From Maricaulis sp. (GTDB lineage: Bacteria > Pseudomonadota > Alphaproteobacteria > Caulobacterales > Maricaulaceae), in assembly GCA_017643585.1 (NCBI GenBank), contig JAEPND010000001.1, positions 381,834 through 445,833 of the forward strand: DNA of 64,000 nt, read 5' to 3'. The number at the start of each line of letters is the position of its first letter. Within the stretch, counting starts at the first letter, position 1. Below, one piece after another: positions 54,570 through 63,766 of the stretch. The position numbers were made by a program, and so were the translations under genes. A model generated the notes under the pieces. That model saw only the letters and a list, made by a program, of their open reading frames with translations. It did no database searches and was not told the origin of the DNA.

Positions 54570-55868
54570 TCATCCTGATTTTCTGAAGCGTGCAATGAAG
54601 AAGCCGTCCATCGAGCCGACATCATTCCACAAGGCCGGTGTGAGGCGCAGCTCGCCACGTTTGGTCAGGGCATTTTCCAGACCCGGAATTTCATCGGGCG
54701 AGATGGGGTCGAGCTGTAGCGTCTTGATGTTTTTCTGGATGTCGCCGGAAAGGAACTCACCCTCTTCGACCTGAAGAGAGCAGGTGCAGACCACCAGCTG
54801 ACCGCCCGGTTTGATCATCTTGGCGGCGGCGCGTGCCAGCTCTCGCTGGATCTTGCCGAATTTTCGGGGATCTCCGGCATCCTTGATCCAATTGCTTTCC
54901 GGGTGACGCCGGAACGTGCCGGTCGCCGAACATGGCGCGTCCAGCAAGACGCCGTCCACCTGTTCCCGTGGTTTCCATTTCCGGCCATCACCGCTGTGGA
55001 TCTCGGCCTCCAGCCCGGTGCGCTGGAGATTGGCGCGGACCCGTTTCAGTCGTGGGTCCGAACTGTCAACGGCCTGGACCTGATAGCCAGCTGCAGCCAG
55101 TTGCAGGGTCTTGCCGCCCGGAGCGGCACACATATCGATCACGCTGGACCCGGCGGGCAGTTTCAACAGCCGTGCGGGGATCGCCGCGGCGGCATCCTGG
55201 GCCCACCAGGCGCCTTCATCATAGCCAGGCAGGGCCGTCACATCACCAATCTTGTCGAGCCGCAGGCTGCCTGTGGGCAGGATCCGGGCACCCAGCTCTC
55301 CGGCCCAGTGCTCCCGGCGGGCGGGGTCCTTGACCGTCAGGTCGAGCGGGGGCGTTTCCAATCCGACCAGGATCATCCGGTTCATGGCGGCCGGGCCAAA
55401 ATTCTTGCGCCAGCTTGTGCGCAGCCATTCGGGCAGATTGTCCTGCGGCGGCAACATTTTGGCCTTCTGTCGACCGGTGCGATCAACATTACGCAAGACC
55501 GCGTTGATCATGCCCTTGAGCTTGCGGGTTTCCGGACGTTGTTCCGCCAGCTTCACCGCAGATGACACAACGGCATGAGGGGGAATATCCATCCACAGAA
55601 TTTGTGTCGCCCCGGTGATTAGCAGCGCGCGGGCATACGGCGCTGTTTCTTCAAGAGGCTTGGTGAGGAAGGCGGATAGCACCGCATGGGTCTGCCCGAG
55701 GCGCCGGAAACTGGTTGCAAGGATGTAGCGGGCAAAAGCCCGGTCGCGAGCCTCCAGCGCCTTGTGCGCCGGCAGGGTTTCCAGGGCATGTTCCAGCGTA
55801 CGTCCCTGACTCAGGACGCGGATATAGGCCTCGGCGGCACACTGGCGGGGAGCGGTTCCATCATTCAT
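54570..55868 (-). CDS. rsmB: 16S rRNA (cytosine-967-C5) methyltransferase
   Basis: A 432-residue enzyme with an N-terminal NusB-like RNA-binding domain (about 5-140) and a C-terminal SAM domain. DMCAAPGGKTLQLAAAGYQVQAVDSSDPRLKRV is motif I and neighbours, DAPCSATGTFRRHPE near 309 holds the release cysteine, and VCTCSLQVEEGE near 360 holds the nucleophilic cysteine. It methylates C967 of 16S rRNA. Other m5C methyltransferases of the Sun family lack the NusB domain, so RsmB is favoured. It starts 32 bases after htpX on the same strand. Confidence 0.93.
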   Translation of the reverse strand: MNDGTAPRQCAAEAYIRVLSQGRTLEHALETLPAHKALEARDRAFARYILATSFRRLGQTHAVLSAFLTKPLEETAPYARALLITGATQILWMDIPPHAVVSSAVKLAEQRPETRKLKGMINAVLRNVDRTGRQKAKMLPPQDNLPEWLRTSWRKNFGPAAMNRMILVGLETPPLDLTVKDPARREHWAGELGARILPTGSLRLDKIGDVTALPGYDEGAWWAQDAAAAIPARLLKLPAGSSVIDMCAAPGGKTLQLAAAGYQVQAVDSSDPRLKRVRANLQRTGLEAEIHSGDGRKWKPREQVDGVLLDAPCSATGTFRRHPESNWIKDAGDPRKFGKIQRELARAAAKMIKPGGQLVVCTCSLQVEEGEFLSGDIQKNIKTLQLDPISPDEIPGLENALTKRGELRLTPALWNDVGSMDGFFIARFRKSG

Positions 55869-55900
55869 GACGCGGAGCTAGCACGCTCCATGCCGCGGGT

Positions 55901-56797
55901 CTAACCCCAAGGGCCGCGCTGTCCCCACGGGCCGGAGGCCGGGCTTGCCGCAGCGCCACTCATTTGCCTGAGCTTGTGGATCCGGTTGGCTGTATCAGGG
56001 TGCGTGGAAAACAGATTGTCCATGCGCTGGCCGTTGAGCGGATTGATGATGAACATGTGCGCTGTGGCCGGATTCCGTTCGGCGGCGGGATTGATGGTGC
56101 GACGTGCGCTGCGCTCGATCTTCTCGAGGGCCGAGGCAAGCGCCATCGGATTACCGTGGATCTCGGCGCCAACACGGTCGGCCTCGTATTCGCGTGCCCG
56201 GCTGATGGCGGACTGCACCAACATGGCAGCCATCGGCGCAAAGATCATCAAGGCCAGCGAGCCGATCAGGCCTGCACGATTATTGCCGCCAAAAAACAGC
56301 GCGAAATTCGCCAGCATGCTGATCGCACCGGCCAGGGTTGCGGTCACGGTCATGGTCAGCGTGTCGCGATTTTTCACATGGGCGAGCTCGTGGGCCATCA
56401 CCCCCTGGACTTCTTCGCGATTGAGGCGAGCGAGCAGGCCGGTCGTTGCAGCCACGGCAGCATGGCTCGGATCCCGGCCGGTTGCGAAGGCGTTGGGTTG
56501 ATCCTCATTGATTACATACACCCGCGGTGCCGGCAGATTGGCCTTTTGCGCCAGCCGCTGAACATCCTCTGCGTATTGGCGAAAATGCGCATTGCTGTCG
56601 CCGGGACGGATTTCCTGGGCACCATGCATACGCAGCACCATGTCTGCGGAATTCCACCACGCGAACAGGTTCATGCCGGCGGCAACGACGAGGGCGATCA
56701 TGGCACCGGCAGCACCCCCCAGCATGTATCCGATACCCATGAACAGGGCCGTCATGCCGGCGAGCAGGAAGAAAGTGCGAAGTGTATTGGCGGTCAT
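55901..56797 (-). CDS. htpX: Membrane zinc metalloprotease HtpX
   Basis: A 298-residue inner-membrane protease that removes misfolded membrane proteins. Two N-terminal membrane segments (about 8-28 and 30-48) are followed by HELAH at 136-140, the zinc site, a second membrane pair near 150-195, and [16 protein letters not shown] with the third zinc ligand. The C-terminus [13 protein letters not shown] is a glycine/proline tail often seen in alphaproteobacterial HtpX. It is divergent from the DUF1674 gene with an 82-base gap and leads the rsmB-rpe group. Stress control is likely but no heat-shock element was identified. Confidence 0.95.
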   Translation of the reverse strand: MTANTLRTFFLLAGMTALFMGIGYMLGGAAGAMIALVVAAGMNLFAWWNSADMVLRMHGAQEIRPGDSNAHFRQYAEDVQRLAQKANLPAPRVYVINEDQPNAFATGRDPSHAAVAATTGLLARLNREEVQGVMAHELAHVKNRDTLTMTVTATLAGAISMLANFALFFGGNNRAGLIGSLALMIFAPMAAMLVQSAISRAREYEADRVGAEIHGNPMALASALEKIERSARRTINPAAERNPATAHMFIINPLNGQRMDNLFSTHPDTANRIHKLRQMSGAAASPASGPWGQRGPWG

Positions 56798-56879
56798 GTG
56801 TCTCTGGCTTTACTTGAACTGGGGTGGTTTCGCATTACTAGTTGGTCTTAATAAGGCCGTTCAACAAGAGGGGATTCGT

Positions 56880-57074
56880 GTGACATCCGTCCCTGAAAAT
56901 GCTGCTCCCGGAAAAGAGCTGAGTCCGGCGGCCCGCCGGGCGCTTGAGGAAGCTGCTGAGCGCCGCAAGGCGGAGGCGGCCCAACCCATGGAAAAAGAGC
57001 TCTCTGGTCCAAAGGGCCCCGAGCCGACGCGATTTGGCGACTGGGAGCGCAAGGGGATCATCAGTGACTTCTGA
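56880..57074 (+). CDS. DUF1674 family protein (SDHAF4-like)
   Basis: A 64-residue protein starting at GTG, with AGAGGGG four to five bases upstream. The N-terminal part is a charged helix LSPAARRALEEAAERRKAEA, and the C-terminal GPKGPEPTRFGDWERKGIISDF is the DUF1674 signature. The mitochondrial relative SDHAF4 helps flavin loading of succinate dehydrogenase, so a similar job is inferred. It is divergent from htpX, and its stop overlaps the following gene by 11 bases. Confidence 0.85.
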   Translation: MTSVPENAAPGKELSPAARRALEEAAERRKAEAAQPMEKELSGPKGPEPTRFGDWERKGIISDF

Positions 57075-57423
57075 TGGCGTGTGTGCCCGCGCGGAGCTGT
57101 CCATCGACAGGGCCCGCGAGTTCATCACCATGCGCTGGCGGGAACCCGTCAATACCCGGTCTTTCTTCGCCGCTCTGGATCAGCTCGACTATGACTCTGC
57201 ACAGGAAGTCTTCAGTCACATGCTGCACTGGCATGCCAATCATCACCAGGGTCACTCCATCCGCGCGGCCAATGTGATCAGGCGCGGCTCGCTGGAGCCG
57301 ATGCTGCGTCTTTGGGAGCAGCTGACCAGCAAGGTCGATTTCCTGCAGGTCGATGTCTTCCGCACCGAAGCAGAGGCCATCGACTGGTTGACGGCGCCGG
57401 ATTATCTGGCGCGAACCCGCTGA
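57064..57423 (+). CDS. Hypothetical protein, 119 residues
   Basis: GTG at 57064, inside the DUF1674 stop region, opens a 119-residue protein: ARAELSIDRAREFITMRWREPVNTRSFFAALDQLDYDSAQEVFSHML, then HWHANHHQGHSIRAANVIRRGSLEP and a C-terminal KVDFLQVDVFRTEAEAIDWLTAPDYLA. The alternating beta-alpha pattern and final EAIDWL resemble SpoIIAA/STAS-like folds, but I do not recognise the family with confidence. The histidine-rich HWHANHH segment is notable as a possible metal site. The 11-base overlap implies coupling with DUF1674. Codon use fits the neighbourhood. Confidence 0.7.
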   Translation: MTSDGVCARAELSIDRAREFITMRWREPVNTRSFFAALDQLDYDSAQEVFSHMLHWHANHHQGHSIRAANVIRRGSLEPMLRLWEQLTSKVDFLQVDVFRTEAEAIDWLTAPDYLARTR

Positions 57424-57483
57424 TCGACTCGCGTGAGGAGAGAGCCGTCTTTACCCTCGAAATGGTCAGGCTAGGCTGGGCTT

Positions 57484-57795
57484 ATGGTTAACTTGCTCCC
57501 AGCACTGATCCTCACGATCGTGGTCACGTCTCCGGATGAAGGAGGTAACTCCCAGCCTCGGGAAGCGGTGACATTGCCGCCCGGCTTCTTCCAGGGTGAA
57601 CTGGTGGGCGGGGTGGAGCAGCGCCGTCTGTTGCCGTATCAGCTCGCACCCGGCCAGCGGGTGGTCATTATCCGGTCGCGCCACTCATCTCGGCGACAAT
57701 CTCGCGCGCTGCCTGAGCCGGGTTATCCGCACCATGAATGGGTCGGCCCACAACCAGATGTGTTGCGCCATCCGCCAGCGCGCTCGCAGGAGTAG
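57484..57795 (+). CDS. Doubtful exported protein overlapping pyrF
   Basis: An open frame of 103 codons starts MVNLLPALILTIVVTSPDEGGNSQ, a plausible signal peptide, then TLPPGFFQGELVGGVEQRRLLPYQLAPGQRVVIIRSRH. The first 61 residues lie in otherwise gene-free DNA and read like a real secreted protein. The last 42 residues run antisense through the end of pyrF and are arginine- and proline-rich, like a shadow frame. A truncated or frameshifted gene would explain this mixture. The ribosome site is weak. Confidence 0.3.
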   Translation: MVNLLPALILTIVVTSPDEGGNSQPREAVTLPPGFFQGELVGGVEQRRLLPYQLAPGQRVVIIRSRHSSRRQSRALPEPGYPHHEWVGPQPDVLRHPPARSQE

Positions 57796-58366
57796 CCACG
57801 CGTTTTTGATCGCCGATATCTGCACCGGCGGGCCGGATACCGGGGGTGACGATCAGAAAATCACCACCAAATCGCTGTCGGATCTCACCGGCTTCCTGGG
57901 CGCTGGCGACCACGCCATCAATGCCGGCTTCCAAGGCCTGTTCGACCCGTCGGAAGACCAGGTCGCGCGCCTTGTAGGCATATCCCATCTCGACCAGCAT
58001 CGCGTCGTCATAACAGGTCATCACCGTGACCCCGAGGATCTTGAGCTCGCTGTCATCCCGACCGGCTGCGGCTGCACGCATTACTGCCGGCTCGGCGTGG
58101 ACCGTCAAAAAATCACACCCGGCACCGGTTATCGAGCGGGTCGCTTTTTCGACGGTCGCCGGGATGTCATGCAGCTTGTAGTCAAGAAAGACCTGCTTGC
58201 CGGCCGCTTTCAGGGACGCGGCCAGTTGCATGCCACCTATGGGCAGTAATTGCAGGCCAATCTTGTAAAAACTGACGGCGTCTCCCAGCGTGTCGATGAC
58301 AGACTGGGCATCCTGGATGGTCGGCTTGTCCAGCGCGACGATCAAACGAGAGTCATGATTTGGCAT
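57668..58366 (-). CDS. pyrF: Orotidine 5'-phosphate decarboxylase
   Basis: A 232-residue TIM-barrel enzyme making UMP. LIVALDKPT, K35 in FYKIGLQLLPIGG, the catalytic DxKxxD array D62-K64-D67 in FLDYKLHDIPATV, ILGVTVMT and the phosphate-binding IVTPGIRPAGADIGDQKRVATPASALADGATHLVVGRPI are all present. The ATG at 58366 gives the canonical start; a longer frame adds an unrelated extension. It lies 10 bases after the LysE-type gene, so it may be read from the SDR-LysE promoter. Confidence 0.96.
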   Translation of the reverse strand: MPNHDSRLIVALDKPTIQDAQSVIDTLGDAVSFYKIGLQLLPIGGMQLAASLKAAGKQVFLDYKLHDIPATVEKATRSITGAGCDFLTVHAEPAVMRAAAAGRDDSELKILGVTVMTCYDDAMLVEMGYAYKARDLVFRRVEQALEAGIDGVVASAQEAGEIRQRFGGDFLIVTPGIRPAGADIGDQKRVATPASALADGATHLVVGRPIHGADNPAQAAREIVAEMSGATG

Positions 58367-58376
58367 GACCCGGCTT

Positions 58377-59003
58377 CTAGCCGTGATCGCCGTCCAGAAG
58401 CAAGCGCAAACCCAGCCCGCCAAAGGCCGTTGCGGCCAGGCCGTTCAGGGTGCGGCGCCAGGTTTTTGAGCCCACCAGTTTTTCCTGGGCTTTTCCCGCC
58501 AGGATGGCGACCACTGTCAGAACGATGGTGCCCAGAGCGAAGAAAATGCCACCCAGGGTCAGCATTTGCAGCCAGACCGGACCAATCTCCGGATTGGTGA
58601 ATTGTGGCAGAAGGGCCAGGAAGAAGAGGCCGATTTTCGGGTTGAGCAGATTGGTCAGCAGGCCCTGCCTGAAGGCGCGACCGGCATCATCGCCCGCCTT
58701 GGCAACCGGTAGGGCATCGATTTTTCGCACGGTCTGAATGGCCAGCCAGATCAGATAGCCCGCGCCCGCATACTTGATCACGGTCAACGCCTGTTCTGAA
58801 GCGGCGACAATGGCCGCAAGTCCGGCAGCGGCCGCGATCGTCCAGACCGCGCCACCCGCAATAATTCCGGCGACGGCTGCAAGACCTGCCCGGCTTCCGC
58901 GAGACGCGCTCTTAGCCAGCGTGAACGCCATGTCCGGTCCGGGAGTCAGCGCCAAGGCGATCGCAGCGGCGAGAAAGAGCGGGAGGATGTCGATCGACAG
59001 CAC
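58377..59003 (-). CDS. LysE/RhtB family exporter
   Basis: A 208-residue inner-membrane protein with about five to six helices. ALALTPGPDMAFTLAKSASRGSRAGLAAVAGI is the LysE family signature, with the PGPD motif, and FRQGLLTNLLNPKIGLFFLALLPQF follows. Members export amino acids such as lysine, threonine or homoserine lactones; substrate cannot be read from sequence. GTG at 59003 was chosen because GGGAAAG lies six bases upstream and no ATG precedes the first helix. It starts two bases after the SDR gene. Confidence 0.88.
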   Translation of the reverse strand: MLSIDILPLFLAAAIALALTPGPDMAFTLAKSASRGSRAGLAAVAGIIAGGAVWTIAAAAGLAAIVAASEQALTVIKYAGAGYLIWLAIQTVRKIDALPVAKAGDDAGRAFRQGLLTNLLNPKIGLFFLALLPQFTNPEIGPVWLQMLTLGGIFFALGTIVLTVVAILAGKAQEKLVGSKTWRRTLNGLAATAFGGLGLRLLLDGDHG

Positions 59004-59005
59004 GG

Positions 59006-59836
59006 TCAGCTTTCCCGGGCGGCGGTTTCGGCGGGTTTCTCTGCAGCGCGGAATTTCGCCTGGTTCCGATCCATCATCCACATGGCCATGTGGGTTGGCA
59101 GGACCTGGAACAGGCCGGTCATGAACTTGTACCAGAGTCCGGGCACGCAGATCGGATCATTGCGTTGAACCGCGTTGTATCCGGCTTCAGCGACTTGTTC
59201 CGCGGTCAGCCACCAGAAAGACGGCATTTTTGAAACCATCGAGCGTGTTCCGTTGACGTCGTGGAATTCCGAATAGGTAAAGCCCGGGCAGAGCGCGGAG
59301 GCGTGGATGCCATACGCCTTGCCTTCAAAGTGCAGGGACTGGCTGAATTTGATCAGCGCGGATTTGACTGCGGAATAAAGGGTGTGACCCCGGCTGCCCG
59401 GCGACAGGCCGGCGACGGATGCAACATTGAGGATGCGCCCGAAGCCTCGCTCCTGCATTCCCGGCATGACGCGATGGACCAGCTCGCAATAACTGGTGAA
59501 CATCAGCTGGATGAAGTCGGACTGCTGTTTCCAGGTTGTCTGGGTATAGGTGCCGGGAAGTCCGAAGCCGGCATTATTAACGAGCGCATCGATATCTCGC
59601 TCTGCCGCGGCGACCGCGTTGACGATGGTTTCCGGCCCGCTGGGTTCTGCAAGGTCGGCGGTTATGATCAATGTGTCGATGCCGAACTGTTTTTCGAGCT
59701 CTTCGGCCAGCGCGCGCAGCTTGTCCTCTCGCCGGGCTGTCAGGGCCACATCCCAGCCATTGGCGGCATATTCCCGGGCCAGGGCTTTTCCGATGCCAGA
59801 AGAGGCTCCGGTGATCAGGGCAAGGCGGCGGCTCAT
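59006..59836 (-). CDS. Short-chain dehydrogenase/reductase
   Basis: A 276-residue classical SDR. The cofactor motif TGASSGIG is at 9-16, NNAG at 87-90, and the catalytic set is S140, Y154 and K158 in SVAG and YSAVK. The R35-R36 pair after the second strand favours NADP. The C-terminal region MTGLFQVLPTHMAMWMMDRNQAKF is extended and amphipathic, similar to DltE/YqjQ-type SDRs that sit near membranes. It leads the leftward LysE-pyrF group. Substrate unknown. Confidence 0.88.
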   Translation of the reverse strand: MSRRLALITGASSGIGKALAREYAANGWDVALTARREDKLRALAEELEKQFGIDTLIITADLAEPSGPETIVNAVAAAERDIDALVNNAGFGLPGTYTQTTWKQQSDFIQLMFTSYCELVHRVMPGMQERGFGRILNVASVAGLSPGSRGHTLYSAVKSALIKFSQSLHFEGKAYGIHASALCPGFTYSEFHDVNGTRSMVSKMPSFWWLTAEQVAEAGYNAVQRNDPICVPGLWYKFMTGLFQVLPTHMAMWMMDRNQAKFRAAEKPAETAARES

Positions 59837-59897
59837 ATCTCTCTCCCGTATTCTCTACGGGATTAAGTGGGGAGAGCCGCCGCGCTTGTCTAGTTTC

Positions 59898-61232
59898 TTA
59901 TTGGCAAGCCAGGTTGATCAACGCGCCCAATTCCTCCTCGATGGCCTCCAGGGCGACCGGCGAGATGGCGTGTTGTGCGCTGGTATAGCCTGCCGGTAGT
60001 CCGCTGGACTCCTGTTGCAGCAGGTGGTTGTGGCCTGCAAGCGTACGCAGGCGCGTCGGCTGGTCGGTGCGCGCCGCGCTGACGCGGGCACTCATATTGT
60101 CCGCCAGGACTTGCAGGTCGGAGCCTCCGAAAATGGCGCTCACGGGACCCTCATAGGCTTGCATCGCGGAAGCCGGATCAAGATCCAGCGCGTTCTGGGC
60201 GTAGGCCTGGCCCCAGATCATGGCCTGTTGCTGAGCGATTTGCTGCGGCAATCCGGCCTCGACAAGCCCGGCTTCAATGGCCGGCCCCGCCTCGCCGACC
60301 GGGGAGTCGCGCATGGCAGTCATGACCACGTCCTGGACGGCACGTTGCGCGGCCACATCGGCGTCGCCGCCTCCACTGGCCCGCACGAGGGCCTCGCCCT
60401 GCTCGATCAGCGTTTCAGCCATCGAGGCATGCATCCCAGCGAGGCTCAGGATGAAGTCAGGCTGGCTCCGGGAAGCAGCGAGGAAGGCGAGTGAACCGCC
60501 TTCGGAATGACCGACATAGCCGACGCATTGCCCCTGGGTGGACGGGTGAGAGCGTAACGCGTCGAGTGCCGCGCCCATGTCGTCTGCAATGACCTGGGGG
60601 TGGTGTGGGATCACCGCGTCACTGCCCCCGACACCGCGATCATCAAGGCGTAGAATGGCGAAACCGGCGTCCGCCAGATGCGCGGCGAGCGTTGCGAAAA
60701 CACGATGCTCACCAACCGTCATGTCACGATCCTGAGGGCCGGACCCGCTGATGATGACAACCGCGGGGAACGGGCCATCACCCTCCGGCAGGCGCAGGGC
60801 GCCGGCGAGTGTGACATCACCATTGCTGACACTGAACTCCTGGTCGCGGTCGTCGGATGTCGCGGCGGGTTCCGGGTCCGTGTCTGCTGCCAGTGCGCTC
60901 ATGTCCAGCTCAAAGACCTGGCCAGCCTGGTGAAATTCACCATCCAGAGTGCCACCAGGCAGAAGTTCTGCTTCATAGCGCGCTCCGGCGGCTGAAAGGT
61001 CGACAATGACGCGGTCGTTTTCCACGGTCACACGGGTGGCGGGAACGCGTGCATTGCCCTGGTCAACGGAGACAAGCTCCCCGCTCCAGCTGCCATCCGT
61101 TTCTTCCAGGATGATCTCGATGCGCAACTGGGCCGGTCCGAGGTCGAGTTCGCCGCCCCAATGACCTTCAAACTGCGGATTTGTATTCGTTGCCAGCAGG
61201 GCCGCCACGGCCAAGGCAGAGATGGATGTCAC
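59898..61232 (-). CDS. Exported alpha/beta hydrolase
   Basis: A 444-residue protein with a short signal peptide (MTSISALAVAALLATN), an N-terminal lipocalin-like domain (about 18-120: FEGHWGGELDLGPAQLRIEIILEE and YEAELLPGGTLDGEFHQAG), and a C-terminal serine hydrolase. The hydrolase has IISGSGPQDRDMTVGEHRVFATLA, nucleophile serine in VGHSEGG near 243, an aspartate in IFGGSDLQV and a late histidine in LAGHNHLLQ. This layout is common in secreted peptidase-like esterases of Alphaproteobacteria. It is divergent from sdpR with an 85-base gap that also carries the sdpR promoter. Confidence 0.85.
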   Translation of the reverse strand: MTSISALAVAALLATNTNPQFEGHWGGELDLGPAQLRIEIILEETDGSWSGELVSVDQGNARVPATRVTVENDRVIVDLSAAGARYEAELLPGGTLDGEFHQAGQVFELDMSALAADTDPEPAATSDDRDQEFSVSNGDVTLAGALRLPEGDGPFPAVVIISGSGPQDRDMTVGEHRVFATLAAHLADAGFAILRLDDRGVGGSDAVIPHHPQVIADDMGAALDALRSHPSTQGQCVGYVGHSEGGSLAFLAASRSQPDFILSLAGMHASMAETLIEQGEALVRASGGGDADVAAQRAVQDVVMTAMRDSPVGEAGPAIEAGLVEAGLPQQIAQQQAMIWGQAYAQNALDLDPASAMQAYEGPVSAIFGGSDLQVLADNMSARVSAARTDQPTRLRTLAGHNHLLQQESSGLPAGYTSAQHAISPVALEAIEEELGALINLACQ

Positions 61233-61317
61233 GGTATTCTCCTGTGATCTGCTTGAAACCAGTATTTAGGGAAAAAACAAATTAGGCAATATCCAAAATT
61301 TCTGTTAGAACTGATTC

Positions 61318-61608
61318 ATGGCTGATGTATTCAAGGCGCTGGCCCATCCGGTCCGGCGTCAGGTTCTCAGGGATTTGCGAGATGGTCCTTGCGCTGCGGG
61401 TGAGCTCGCGGCGCGGTTTCCCGTGTCGAAACCAACAATGTCCGGACATTTCAACATCTTGAAGGATGCTGGTCTGATCCTGGCCGAACGCCATGGCACC
61501 ACCATTCGATACCGCTTGAACGTCTCGGTCGCGGATGAAGCAATTGGCTGGCTTATGGAACTGGTCACCAAGGATGAACCCGAAGCCAGCGAAGGAGAGA
61601 CAGAATGA
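61318..61608 (+). CDS. ArsR-type autorepressor, SdpR-like
   Basis: A 96-residue winged-helix repressor without metal-binding cysteines. FKALAHPVRRQVLRDLRDGPCAAGELAARFPVSKPTMSGHFNILKDAGLILAERHGTTIRYRL is the whole DNA-binding core, split into recognition helix SKPTMSGHFNIL and wing. In Bacillus, SdpR is held at the membrane by SdpI when the SdpC toxin is bound. Here it overlaps the sdpI-like gene by 4 bases, matching that pair. No sdpABC-type toxin genes are seen nearby. Confidence 0.85.
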   Translation: MADVFKALAHPVRRQVLRDLRDGPCAAGELAARFPVSKPTMSGHFNILKDAGLILAERHGTTIRYRLNVSVADEAIGWLMELVTKDEPEASEGETE

Positions 61609-62303
61609 TCCGCAAGGGACTTTTGATGTCCGCCCCGTTTCTGATCGCGATCTGGGCGATGTCGGTTTATGGCTGGCTGCATGTGGAGCCGGATGCCCAG
61701 CTGCCGGTGCACTGGGGGATGGACGGGCAACCCAATCGATATGGTTCCGTCTTTGAGGCCTTGTTCGTCATGCCGCTCGTCTTTACCGGCGTGGTCGTTC
61801 TGATGGCTGTGCTGCCCCTGATAGACCCCCGCGGGAGCAATCTGCGACGCTCCTCTCCCGCTTATCTGGTCACGTGGATCGGCGTGCTCGTTCTGCTGAG
61901 CGCCGTCCATGTCGCCGTGGTGCTGGCGGCGACGGGGCAATTGGAGAACGCCGGCGCGGATATCATGCCCCAACTGGTCGCCGGCGGGGTCAGCATCCTG
62001 TTGATCGCGATCGGCAATATGCTTGGCAAGGCGCGTCCCAACTGGTTTTTCGGCATCCGGACGCCGTGGACGCTTTCCTCTGACCTCGCCTGGGACAAGA
62101 CGCACAGGGTTACCGGTCGGCTCATGGTCGTCGGCGGACTCGCCATGCTGGCCGCCGCCGTCCTGCTGCCGCCCAGGTTTGCTTTTGCGACCCTGCTGAT
62201 CGGCTCTCTGGTGCCGACCTTTTTCGGCATCGTCTATTCCTATTTCGTCTGGAAATCGGACCCGTCGCGCGAGACACATTCTTCCACCGACAAAGACGAA
62301 TAG
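61605..62303 (+). CDS. SdpI-family membrane protein
   Basis: A 232-residue protein with about six to seven membrane helices. LPVHWGMDGQPNRYGS is the DUF1648 signature, and NMLGKARPNWFFGIRTPWTLSSDLAWDKTHRVTGRLMVVGG is the SdpI signature. In Bacillus SdpI gives immunity to the cannibalism toxin and signals to SdpR; proteobacterial copies are usually orphan and of unknown role. The start overlaps the sdpR-like stop (ATGA). The tail SRETHSSTDKDE is hydrophilic and cytosolic. Confidence 0.88.
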   Translation: MIRKGLLMSAPFLIAIWAMSVYGWLHVEPDAQLPVHWGMDGQPNRYGSVFEALFVMPLVFTGVVVLMAVLPLIDPRGSNLRRSSPAYLVTWIGVLVLLSAVHVAVVLAATGQLENAGADIMPQLVAGGVSILLIAIGNMLGKARPNWFFGIRTPWTLSSDLAWDKTHRVTGRLMVVGGLAMLAAAVLLPPRFAFATLLIGSLVPTFFGIVYSYFVWKSDPSRETHSSTDKDE

Positions 62304-62390
62304 CCGGTTTGTCTGCAAAATCTTGCTGGGCGTGCTTGCGATAGCAGCGCGAGAGCGCTAGCGAATGGGCAATCAGTAAAGGAAACGCCC

Positions 62391-63623
62391 ATGTCCGCCT
62401 CGCGTCCGATCAAGAAAGTCGTCCTCGCCTATTCCGGTGGCCTTGATACTTCGGTCATTCTGAAATGGCTGCAGGACAAGTATGACGCCGAAGTGGTGAC
62501 CTTCACCGCCGATCTCGGTCAGGGTGAAGAGCTGGAGCCCGCGCGCCAGAAGGCCGAGGCCGCCGGCGTGTCCGAAATCTATATTGAAGACCTGCGAGAA
62601 GAGTTTGTTCGCGACTATGTCTACCCGATGGTCCGTGCGAATGCGGTGTATGAAGGCCTCTATCTGCTGGGAACCTCGATTGCGCGTCCGCTGATCTCCA
62701 AACGACTGGTTGATATCGCTCACGCCACCGGTGCGGATGCCGTCGCTCATGGCGCGACCGGCAAGGGTAATGACCAGGTCCGCTTCGAGCTGGGTGTTTA
62801 TGCACTCGACCCAGATCTCAAGGTGATTGCGCCCTGGCGGGAATGGGAGCTGACCTCGCGCACGAAACTCATCGAATACGCCGAGGCGAACGGTATTGAG
62901 GTCCCGACTGACAAGCGCGGCGAGGCACCGTTCTCGGTTGACGCCAATCTCTGGCACACCTCTTCGGAAGGTAAAATGCTGGAAGATCCGTCCGAGGAAG
63001 CCTTCGAGATCGTCTATCAGCGCACTGGTCGTCCGGAAGACGCACCCGATGAAGCGGAATATGTCACCGTCGGTTTCGAGCGCGGTGATGCGGTGTCTCT
63101 GAACGGCGAAGCGCTGTCCCCGGCAACGATCCTGACCCGCCTCAACGAACTCGGTCGCGTGCACGGGATCGGTCGCCTCGACCTGGTGGAGAACCGCTTT
63201 GTCGGGATGAAATCCCGAGGCATCTACGAGACGCCGGGCGGGACCATCCTGATGTCTGCACATCGCGGGATCGAGCAGATCACGATGGACCGGGGTGCGG
63301 CGCATCTCAAGGACGAGCTGATGCCGCGTTATGCCAAGCTGCTCTACGAGGGTTTCTGGTTCTCTCCGGAGCGTGAAATGCTCCAGGCGGCGATCGATGC
63401 GAGCCAGGAATTTGTAAGCGGCGAAGTCCGCCTGAAACTGTTCAAGGGTCGCGCTGACGTGGTTGGAAGAAGCTCCGAGAACTCCTTGTATTCGCTCGAG
63501 CATGTCACCTTCGAAGAAGATGATGTCTATGATCAGAAGGATGCTGAAGGCTTTATCCGCCTGAATGCGCTGCGCCTGCAACTCTTGGCCAAACGCAAGC
63601 GAAAGCTCGGCGTAAACAACTGA
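62391..63623 (+). CDS. argG: Argininosuccinate synthase
   Basis: A 410-residue ATP-dependent enzyme joining citrulline and aspartate in arginine synthesis. The PP-loop AYSGGLDTS is at 13-21. [37 protein letters not shown] and [21 protein letters not shown] are family signatures, and [11 protein letters not shown] follows with the citrulline site. AAGGAAA lies seven bases before the ATG. It has an 87-base gap after sdpI and probably its own promoter. No other arg gene is in the window. Confidence 0.97.
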   Translation: MSASRPIKKVVLAYSGGLDTSVILKWLQDKYDAEVVTFTADLGQGEELEPARQKAEAAGVSEIYIEDLREEFVRDYVYPMVRANAVYEGLYLLGTSIARPLISKRLVDIAHATGADAVAHGATGKGNDQVRFELGVYALDPDLKVIAPWREWELTSRTKLIEYAEANGIEVPTDKRGEAPFSVDANLWHTSSEGKMLEDPSEEAFEIVYQRTGRPEDAPDEAEYVTVGFERGDAVSLNGEALSPATILTRLNELGRVHGIGRLDLVENRFVGMKSRGIYETPGGTILMSAHRGIEQITMDRGAAHLKDELMPRYAKLLYEGFWFSPEREMLQAAIDASQEFVSGEVRLKLFKGRADVVGRSSENSLYSLEHVTFEEDDVYDQKDAEGFIRLNALRLQLLAKRKRKLGVNN

Positions 63624-63766
63624 ATTCCCTATACATATACAGTGCAAATTTGATCAATCGCTGAAAGTCGACCGATCTTTCTCAGGTCATGAAAAATTCA
63701 TTCGACCTATCAGTGCTTTACATCGAGCGCATTGGTCGCAAACCTGATTTGGGATGCTTGGATTGA

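Noticed and set aside
62373-63647. A 424-codon open frame opposite argG
   Set aside because: Mirror of argG on the other strand without start signal or recognisable domain.
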